From the NCBI GenBank assembly GCA_016647705.1, contig CM028340.1, positions 12,849,001 through 12,913,000 on the forward strand: 64,000 nt of DNA, in the 5' to 3' direction. Under the pieces are notes generated by a model, which was not told the DNA's origin, made no database searches, and was given only the letters and a program-made list of their open reading frames with translations. Positions 55,300 to 64,000 of this stretch are shown one piece after another; within the stretch, counting starts at the first letter, position 1; every line of letters begins with the position of its first letter. A program made the translations under genes and the position numbers. Source of the stretch: Eucommia ulmoides. Taxonomy: Eukaryota > Streptophyta > Magnoliopsida > Garryales > Eucommiaceae.

Positions 55300-57507
55300 T
55301 ATATTTAATCCTTTATAATATATGTGTGAGCGCGTGCACGTTAGATGATTTTTCTTTAAACATTTGAAAAAGTACGCCTTAAAGGATAAGTTGATTTTGC
55401 TTTTAAAATTTTAAAAGACAATTTGGTAATTTTACATCAAACGAATAATTAAAATAATTTTTTTCTTATATAATAGTATAAATATAGATATAAATTATAA
55501 CATATAGATATGTTAAATGATTTTCTTTAAAAATTTGAAAAAAGTGTTCCTTAAAGGACAAGTTTATTTTATTTTTAACATTTTGAAAGGTACTTTGGTA
55601 ATATTACTTATACAAATAAATAGTAAATTAAACCTTACAAAGATAGATATAGAACGTTGAATAGTGTTTTTCAATTTTTTTTATAAGGGTATATATAAGG
55701 ATAAAAATATCAATAATTTTTACTAATTGAATGTATTTGAAAAACCCTAATTATAAAAAAATTACTTGAACTAAATATCTATATTTATTTTTGTGGTTAC
55801 ATATTTATTTAATTATTTTCACATATATTTTTAGATATATTTTGCTTTCATATTTTTAGAAAAACTAATTTATACCCATGATATGTGCGGGATAATAAAT
55901 TTTTATAGAGTTTAATTTTTTTAATGCATATGATTTTTGTTTAATTTAAATTATTTATATTATTAATGTATAATTTAATTAGATTGTAGTCTAAATAAGT
56001 GTATTTAAACTTTATTGTTTAAATTTATAATAAATTTTATTGTGCAATAGTATATTCCATTGATAATGCATTAAATATGTTATTAAATTATGTATTAATT
56101 TCACTATGAAATAATGTAAAACTCACGAAGAGAGAGATGTATATATTTGTGCCTCATTCATTCTCAAATATAAGTTTCTACTTTTAGTATATAGTATAAT
56201 ATATGATATATATAATTTCTCTATCTAAATAGGTATACATAATATAATATGCTATCACTAACACCTATTTCCAACGAAAGTGAGATTTAATTTTTTTTCA
56301 ATTGACCCTCACTATTTGATGTTCGACACATTTGATATCTCATAATTGAAATTTGATTCAATTTGTCCCAAATTGCAAATTTGTTAATAAACGTTGACAG
56401 TCAATTTCAGTAGTGTAAGGTTATTTTTATTATTTCGCGTACGAAGTCAATTTTTATGAGTTAATTACACTTTGTACCCTATATATATATGTGACCAAAA
56501 TTTTAGGGTTCAAATTCAATTTTTTGGATTTCATCCCCCAAACTAATTTATGGGGTCTATTGGAATTTTTTTTCTAAACCTCAGGGTTCATATTGTATTT
56601 TTGGTCACCCTTCGACTCCTTCCTTGAACGACTCCTTCTTCTTCTTCTCCGGTAGGAGTCACCGTTGTTGTGTACACAAGATTGAGAAATTTGTTGAAGA
56701 GAGTTGTCGTGCGCATGATCCTAAATTCATTTTTATCTATTACTATTTTTCCGTCTTCTTCTCCCTTATATATGGGCAAGTGAAATTTTAGATCTGAAGT
56801 TGTTTGCAGATCTTGGATAGGAAATTTTCGATCTGTTTCTTTTTTTTTCCTGTAATGTTTTATCTTCTACCTTCAATTTTACAGATGTAAGGAAGCAAAT
56901 TTCAAATCTAAAATTATTATTTTTAGGTCTAGGAAAGCTAAATCTCAAATCTAATTTTTTTTCACTTCTTCCTGCAATTTCAAAGATATAGGGGAGTAAA
57001 ATTTTAGATCTACATTTGTTCTTCTTAGATCTAAGAGAGCGAAATGTCAGATATTTTCTCTCTCTCTTAATATCGAAAATAAAAAGTGTTTGAGCGAAAT
57101 GTGGAGAACATGAAATGATGATAAAGGCGAAAGTGATGGCAAGGAGATAAAACATCCTAGTGGTAAGCGGTTGTGTAGATGGTCGACGACGATGTTTTTG
57201 CAAGGGATTTAATTGATGGCTGTCATCAGTAGTACCTGCGACGAATCTGGACAAAAGGGACAGTGGCGGCGTCAGATGTGGCTTAAATCAAATCTAGTTT
57301 ATTGATGGTTCGCGACGGTAATAGATGCAATGAATATGGACAAAAGCGATGGTGGTTGAGTCGGCTGAGGCTAGAAGCTTTCAATCTTAATAGGAGCCCG
57401 GTGGAGAAGGAGTTTGTTTTCAGCTGTTGTGGAAGGGAGGGGAATTTGTAATGGCAGTGGGTGAAAGAAATAGTAGTGGGTGTGGTAGTGGATGAAACAA
57501 ATGGTTG
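55300..57507. other. tandem repeat continuation and gene-like non-coding DNA
   Basis: Positions 55345-55650 hold two further units of the AT-rich array seen at 50262-50700 (GTTAGATGATTTTTC, CTTAAAGGA(T/C)AAGTT, TTTGGTAAT). From 55650 to 56430 it is AT-rich with nothing recognisable. From 56459 (GAGTTAATTACACTTTGTAC) the sequence resembles the end of a Mutator-like element and then, on the minus strand (57254-56588), leader-like DNA with repeated GATCTGAAATTT words. Open frames there are low-complexity, and no gene is called. Confidence 0.4.
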
Positions 57508-58178
57508 TAGGTTGTCACACCCTACCCCGGACACCCTTCATGTAGGGCCGGCGTGACGTCGATGTGACATCACCTATCTGGCTAAGCAACCACAATACGA
57601 CAATATATAAATTTACATCTATACCACATATACACAATTCCATCTGATAGGGATACACCGTCCCAATTATAAGAACAACCAAACTAATCCTATGAATCTC
57701 ACTTAGATTCATCTCTGACACCTCGTTTCAAAATTTCTCTCAATTTACTCTATCGCGAGATCCGCATAACTCTATCTAGCGCCAGTAGGGGACTGACCGA
57801 CTCTTAACCATTTCACTTGTGAGTGTACTGCCTTCTTAGTAAAAATATTTTTATAATAATAATAATCTATTCTGCAACGTCTAAATGGATCGAGCTCAAG
57901 TATATAAACATCACGTAGCTCGTAAAAGTTTTCATAATATTAGCAGTGAGAATAAAACACTATATATATAAGTTCTATTCAAAATCATTTAGTATAAGAA
58001 TCATGCCAATCACCATAATAAATAATAAATCACACAGTATAAGCAAAATACCACACCTCAAAACATCATCTCAAACACACACACATACTGGCCAGCCCTA
58101 ATGATCGTTTTAACCTCACGATCGGGAGTTTGCAACGGTACCGTACCATCCGTAGGATATGCCTTCCTACGAACACCC

Positions 58179-58294
58179 ATCACTCTGCCGAAGCGGATAA
58201 TCACTGCGCAGTATAAACGTCTAACATCACTCTGCCGAAGCAGATAAACATCACTCTGCTGAAGCGGATAACATCACTCCACCGAAGCGGATAA
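58179..58294. repeat. four-copy tandem repeat in the solo LTR
   Basis: TCACTCTGCCGAAGCGGATAA and three variants (CAGATAA, TGCTGAAGC, CACCGAAGC) recur, each preceded by AACA or a short spacer. Confidence 0.85.
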
Positions 58295-60110
58295 ATATTA
58301 TGGCATCATCAAATTAAATATAGCCTTATCGAATCACAACACAATAAATATCGTCTATTCACCACGTCTATCTCTTTTCCTCAAAACCAACGTTTAAATC
58401 CAGAAACCATATTTCACACTTTCTTTTAAAGAAAACGTCTGATTTTTATCAACACCACTTTTCCACCCTTTATTTTTAGAAAACTAGGCATTTTTAGAAA
58501 AACAGATGTTTCCTATTCTCTTTTAAAAACACCGTCTGATTTCACCAAATCCAACAAAAATTCATTTTCAACTTCTTTTCGAAAACCATCGAAATCTTTC
58601 GAAAATCCAGCTTACTAACTCACCCAAATCCTACTTGATCCATATCATTTATAAATTCATGTCGTTTAGGTAACACATATTTCATCATATATATACATAG
58701 AAAATTAGTTTAGTAAGAAGACAGTACACTCACCTGATTACCCATTTTCGAAGACTTTAACCGCCTATTCTCTACCGGTACTCCAATGCCCTTGAACCTA
58801 ATAGTGACAGGGCCTGGATTAATATTTTTAGGTAAAAAATAACCTAACCATGAAATGCAGGCCCTAATTTCCGTGATCTTTTATTCCCCGTATTTTATTA
58901 TGAAATATTACTATTCAACTAATGTTACTCCGTTACGGTTTATTATATCAAATTTATTCAGGTGAGCGGTCTCACTATTTCCTATCGCCATATCCATTTA
59001 AACCATTAAATACATATATTAAAGAAATTCAAAATTCTACCTTTCCCGGATTTCCCGATAGCCGCAAGATTGGATTTTTATTTTTATTGGGGGGGTTTGT
59101 GCAATTTCCTCTTCTTCTTTTTTCTCTCTTTTTTTTTTTTTCTCCTTTCCCGCTTCTTCTTCTCCCGCTCCTGTTCACTATTCTGCTGCCACTGCCACCG
59201 CCGAACCTCCGATCACGTCATCTCCGTTTACCGCCTCTGTCGGCCGCCCATTCCCAATCAATCACACACAAACCCACACCCAAACACTAAACACACGCAT
59301 TCTCCGTCACGATCGTCTGATTCGCAACACACACACGACACCCACTACACACGCACAGACGGTTCGACGACAGTACATACCTACACTCGTCGGAGGAGCA
59401 CACACACACACAGTCAAGACCGAAGAACAACCACACACACACACCACCGGACCTCAGAACAGAACTCACACACAATCATGCTCACCCCCCGAAGCCGACG
59501 ACACCCTCTCTCTCTCTACTCTCTACTCCGGTGGTGACTACATATAACAACTATAACCGCACAGAAAACACACCCACACACCCCTGATCACGTACCCACA
59601 ACTAAACACTCACATACACCCTCGGAATTCATACTCCCACTCACCGGCGACGACACCGTGACGATCGCCGGTCATCTCCATCGTCTGCGTACACACACAT
59701 ACACCAACAATACTGAAGAATACAAATACACATACCCACACACAGCAGGCGCCCACACATACGCTCGCCCTGCTCTCTCTCTAAACCACACTCCGGCCAA
59801 TTCCGGCGACGACGATGATGATCAAACACACCACCGCCACATCTGTCGACGAACTCACTGACCGAACTCACCACATACACCTACATCGCATCATACACAC
59901 ACATGGCGAACATGTGACAACCCCACGCCGCCGGACGATCGACGGCCCACCGACTCCCCCATCGTCGAACGTTCTCTCTCTCTCCTTTCTCTTTCTCCGT
60001 CTTCGATTTCTCTTCCTCCTTTTTCCGCATGTGTGCATGTATGTATATATATGTGTGTGAGAGGTCGTCCACGTATCCTCTCCGAGTTCCATTTGATTAC
60101 ACGTTGCGTT

Positions 60111-60118
<8 letters not shown>

Positions 60119-60180
<62 letters not shown>
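60119..60180. repeat. (TA)n microsatellite
   Basis: About 31 uninterrupted TA dinucleotides lie inside the solo LTR, flanked by TGTG words on both sides. Confidence 0.95.
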
Positions 60181-60183
<3 letters not shown>

Positions 60184-60465
60184 GTGTGCGTATACACCGT
60201 AGGAAAAAAACATGTTAGTGTAATTACACTCATCCCTCCCTCTATTTTGTTAAATTTTGAATTAAACCCAAATTAATATCTAATATTTAAAAAATTATAA
60301 ATTGACCCCTAAAATATTTAAATCAAATAAAAAATTACGCCATCTACACCGTTATTTTTTTTATTTCATTTTATTTTATTATATATATTTTTTTTATTAT
60401 TATTATTTTTTTTTTTTTTGAAACTTTTCAAAATACGACTTTAAAAATCAGGATCTTACATAGGT

Positions 60466-62686
60466 AATATGGAGATAAGGTTAGGATATATAAAGAATAA
60501 CTTAATGAATTAATCATAACACTTCGTTTGCATTGTATTAATGGGAGAATTAGTAATGGACATTATTTTAATAAAAACCCTTCGTTTCAATAGGAGAGTT
60601 TTGTTTTAATGGGAGAATTAATAATAGACAATTATTTTAATGGGGATAATAAGAGAGAAATATAGAGCATCATAACCGTTGATTGTATTGGAAGAATAGG
60701 AGAAGAGAGATGAGCAATATATCTTAGTCATCCATTGTGATAGGAGCAAAGAGATGGAAAAGATTGCCAATACTTAGCTATAGTTCATTCCTAGTTCTTG
60801 TCTTCCTCTTTTAGATATTATAATATGATTTAAATGAATTTTAAATATTATTTATTATTAATATTTTCATTTGGAAAATATATTTGTTCCCTTAGTTATT
60901 TTAGAATTCCAACGACACCCTAAAATTTTTAAATTCCTGGAACAAATGATTTCTAAACCTCTATTTTAATTTTTGTTATAATAATAATTTTGTTTATGTA
61001 ATAAGTTTTCAGTTCTAATTTTTTTCGTACTTTTGGAACCAAATTATAGTTATTACAATTGAGTATTTAAAGAGTACTTGGTGTTGAATGTTTAAAATTT
61101 AAAATTATTATAAGAATTAAATATTGATAATTTATGTAATACATTTCCAATTTCATTTGTTTCATATTTGGGATCAGATGATGGTTTGTTAATGTTTTTT
61201 TTAGCATTTAAAGAGAATTTTCTATTATTTTTTTGAAATTTAAAATTATTATAAGAATTAAATATTTTTTATTTATGAAATTAGTTACAGTTTATATATA
61301 AACTATTTCATTTAGTTGCCCTTTTTCTCTGAATTAACTAGATTTTCTAATTGTTATTTTTAATAATTTACTTGGTTTATTCTTTTTAGTTCTTTTGCAT
61401 ATAGAATTGCTTGCATTAATTTTTTTTTTTTTTATTACTGCTATCTAAACTTTTAAAAAATAAAAGTCTAATAAATTAAGCATTTATAGTTTTTTGTTAT
61501 ATATTTATTTTTTAAAAAATAATTTTCATTTAAAAGGAGTAGAATTGTCATTCTATATAAAGAATAAATTATAAAAGTGTAAAAAATCGAAACAAAGTTA
61601 GATATCATTCGTTTACCAGAGTTTTTGGGTGTCGTTGTTGGGTTTCTAACATGACTGAGGACGCAAATATATTTTTCAAATGACATAAGGTATTGTTGTA
61701 GTTTTTCAACAGGTCAAATTTCAGTAAAATTTACCCAACAAAATATTCATATAATGCACACAAAAAAATTCACTCAACCTACTATATTAAAAGTAAATAA
61801 TAATTAAATTCACTCAAACTACTATATTAGTAATAAATAATATTGAAAATTCAGTTAAATAAAGTGAAATAAATTGAGAAAAATTAAGAGATGGTGAAGT
61901 TTAATATAATGATTTCATCCTAATTGTTATTGATGTGGGGCTTCAAATCTTTCTCCTAATTGAAGTGCTTAGATATATTAAAAGGGTGGTATTTTACATA
62001 TAATAATGGGTATTTCTCTCTTTCTTGATTTTTCTCAATTTCTCTCCTTTCGATATTTTATTTAAATAAATTTTAAATATTATGTTATTAACAAATCTAA
62101 AATCAACTCTTTTCTTATTATTAAGAATTCTTTAATCTTCTTTATTTACTCTGTACTATTGCCACTTAAATGAAATCACGGTTGTTTATAATGCATCCAT
62201 AAGTTTTGTGGTACATAAACCATTCGATATTCATTCATGCCAAAAGAACAACAACAATAATATGACTAAATTATAACCACAACTCTTACCACTACAATTT
62301 ATTTTAATTGTTATCCAAAAAGTAAATAGAATTTCACTTAATTGCTTGTCAAACAGCAAGTTGATTTTGGAGAGAGAGATAATTGATCAATCAACCAAAT
62401 GCTGTGGCAAGCGCGACAAGGCACCGCTTCATTTGCAACACAGAAGAGGATATGCAATCAATGAATGATAAATAAATAAATTATTTTCTTGGTCTGTCGT
62501 CAAACCCACAATCGTGTCTATTTGCGATCAATGTTACAAAAGAGAACCACAACTGCCATCTCACCTCACCAAAGCACCTACATCAAAGATCAATTTCCCT
62601 AAGTTTTGTGAATTTTTGACTATGCCAAAGATGAACTCAGATCACAAAAATCAAATCAAAATAAGATAAAAAAATCAAACCATACT
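60466..62686. other. AT-rich non-coding sequence
   Basis: No gene seen. Small local duplications occur: TTAATGGGAGAATTA(G/A)TAAT near 60538 and 60615; AAATTTAAAATTATTATAAG near 61096 and 61240; and TTCACTCAA(C/A)CTACTATATT near 61771 and 61816. Positions 62340-62640 have a more balanced composition and may be the 3' flank of the small gene upstream on the minus strand. Confidence 0.4.
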
Positions 62687-63159
62687 TTAGGGACTAATAA
62701 AATCTTGCACTTGTTGTCTTTCAGTATAATTTGGTAAATCTGTAAAGGCATCCAAAAGAACAAAGGCAGCTAATTCATCTGCACAAATTATTATTATATT
62801 TATTATTATGATTGAAAAATTAAATTCAATGGGAAAAAAAATAAACCTAGATAAATAAATTTCCAGGTCAACCGTCAATAAGAATTGTAAAGATCGTCGT
62901 AATATCTGAAAATTTGATCTCAATGCTACTCCGTATCTCTTCCACAATTTTCCACCCGAAAAGCCTCTCGTTGTGCATAAATTTGGTTTCTAAATCACCA
63001 GGAAGTAAGGATTTTAAAACTGATTTTCTATTTTAAAAAAATGGGAGATGAAAAAGTAATTTTTGTTACCTCCCAAGAACCGATTTCAAGTGAAGATGCC
63101 GGAATACTGGACGACGCTAGTAATATTTCCCACATGGATTGTGTGTCGGATTCCTCCAT
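62687..63159 (-). CDS. candidate small three-exon gene, unidentified
   Basis: Exon 1 (63159-63070) opens MEESDTQSMWEILLASSSIP and ends ...EIGSWE at GAG|GTAACA. A middle exon ending at 62873 (ATTGACG|GTTGAC) reads, in the frame that fits exon 3, LLPGDLETKF, HNERLFGWKIVEEIRSSIEI and KFSDITTIFTILID. Exon 3 (62778-62687, after TTTGTGCAG) reads DELAAFVLLDAFTDLP and ends QVQDFISP before TAA. Composition and sequence complexity are clearly above the surroundings, and TATATATA lies about 93 bases upstream of the ATG on the same strand. The exon 1/exon 2 junction is a problem: the best donor is phase 0, while the visible acceptors (CAG near 63024 or TAG near 62992) need phase 1, so either a weak donor (ATCG|GTTCTT) is used or the gene is disrupted. 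I do not recognise the family. Confidence 0.5.
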
Positions 63160-63250
63160 TTTTGCCTACTTTTTCCTCAACAAAAAAAATAAAAAAAATA
63201 AGAAACATTATGCATTTTCATTTTCATGTGTGGTGGAAAACAATATTCTG

Positions 63251-63258
63251 TATATATA
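63251..63258 (-). promoter_or_regulatory. TATA box of the small minus-strand gene
   Basis: TATATATA about 93 bases upstream of the ATG at 63159, followed by a leader without upstream ATGs in good context. Motif-level evidence only. Confidence 0.4.
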
Positions 63259-63259
63259 G

Positions 63260-63704
63260 GCAATGAGGGAGAGGGGAAGATGGGGGAATCCAATAATGAA
63301 TTATGATGAAACGGTAGGAGAAATGAGAGGGGTAGAGAAAGAGGACTTAAATGTAATAAATGAGATGAAACGGTAGGAATTTTCTCATCCACTAAGCACC
63401 TTAATTTCATTTAAATTGACAGTATGAAATTCACCACAATGCATAATAGATGTTTTCTCACATCTCCTTGATTTCTAGCTTTAAGTTTCCTCTTTTATAT
63501 CTTTCAATCTTTAACTATGAAAATGCCTTCTATTAAAATCCACCTTCGCTTTCTCTGTCAATCCCTAACCCGTTGTCTCACTCTCAAATCCAATGGCCAA
63601 CGCACTCCACACTTCTATTAACACTAGCACAAGCCTTCACAGAACAATCATTTTTTGCCCCATCATTTGACTTGTTAAAAATCTAAAATTTGTATTTTTT
63701 TTAG
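63260..63704. other. upstream region between small gene and transposon end
   Basis: It contains GAGAGG-rich and AAACGGTAGGA words (twice, near 63307 and 63368). On the plus strand an ATG at 63593 begins MANALHTSINTSTSLHRTII, a serine/threonine-rich start that stops after 25 codons. It could be a truncated gene start but is too short to call. Confidence 0.3.
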
Positions 63705-64000
63705 GATTAATTACACCGGCACCCCTGTGGTTAAAAAGAATTGCACTTTTTACTCCTATGATATTTTCGCAATCACCTACACCCCTTGTGCTTAAAACTT
63801 AAGTGCAACGATTAAGTTTTTTGTTAATTTTAATGATCAACGGGTAAAAGTCAACTAGAATCTGTTAATTAATATTAAATGACATATATACCCTTCAAAT
63901 TTTTTAATATGGATTGTTTTTATACAATTCAAACACTTAGAGGCTATTGTGTATTTTTATTATAAGGATATATTTACAAATTTTCTTATACAAATGAATA
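63705..64000. mobile_element. end of a Mutator-like element running off the window
   Basis: TTAATTACACCGGCACCCCTGTGG and the following CACCTACACCCCTTGTGCTT resemble terminal sequence of plant Mutator-like elements, with the same style as GTTAATTACACTTTGTACCC at about 56460. The partner end lies outside the window, so boundaries and target duplication cannot be tested. Confidence 0.35.

Larger units (their letters stand above)
57513..60460 (-). mobile_element. solo LTR, 2.95 kb (Ty3/gypsy Tekay/Del-like termini)
   Basis: On the plus strand it runs TGTCACACCCTACCCCGG to AAATCAGGATCTTACA and is flanked by the 5-base duplication TAGGT (57508-57512 and 60461-60465). On the minus strand it reads TGTAAGATCCTGATTTTTAAA to GGGGTAGGGTGTGACA, the terminal style of Tekay/Del chromovirus LTRs whose primer site follows GTGACA; hence the strand, from memory. 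It contains a 23-bp tandem repeat, a CA-rich region (about 59270-59900) and a long TA run. No gag or pol remains, and the open frames in the CA-rich part are not genes. Confidence 0.9.

Noticed and set aside
58922..60233. Several frames in the CA/CT-rich part of the solo LTR
   Set aside because: Histidine/threonine-rich and valine/cysteine-rich strings reflect CA repeats; the region lies within an LTR bounded by a perfect target duplication.

Overview
The window is AT-rich nuclear DNA from a flowering plant, almost certainly a eudicot. It shows GT-AG introns, a 5'UTR intron, long homopolymer and dinucleotide runs, and nearly every class of plant transposable element: CACTA, Mutator-like, Helitron, PIF/Harbinger-like MITEs, a TRIM and several solo LTRs. 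There is no bacterial or organellar gene organisation. The species cannot be named from the sequence alone.

Only one host gene is complete and recognisable. It lies on the minus strand at 22198-31567 in six coding exons (897 residues by my splice model) and encodes a nuclear-type leucine-rich-repeat (RNI-like) protein related to the plant homologues of yeast RAD7/rhp7. Its last intron is about 4.1 kb and full of repeats. Its promoter begins within a few hundred bases of a Helitron. Two small candidate genes are described but not identified: a 56-codon membrane-protein ORF at 1055-1225 with a TATA box, and a three-exon minus-strand gene at 62687-63159.

The rest is layered repeats. From left to right: a PIF/Harbinger-like element (4551-5550); a Mutator-like element carrying a palindromic tandem array (5840-7075); a Helitron (9315-12544) abutting a TRIM with an apparently captured promoter and first exon (12547-13735); an isolated exon resembling CCR4-NOT subunit 10 (15092-15206); a solo LTR (16103-18165); a MITE (18852-19135); the LRR gene; a second, decayed Helitron (31963-34896); a 14.5-kb CACTA element (35178-49673) with two solo LTRs nested inside it; a foldback Pack-MULE (50937-55299) carrying two exons of a WEB-family-like gene, inserted into a tandem array; and a Ty3/gypsy-type solo LTR (57513-60460). 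For most of these the exact ends can be fixed, because termini and target-site duplications (TSDs) are visible.

The story is successive insertion and gene-fragment capture around one conserved gene. The nesting order can be read directly: the CACTA came first, followed by at least two LTR retrotransposons that later recombined to solo LTRs. One of those broke the transposase reading frame at a point where removing it restores the frame.
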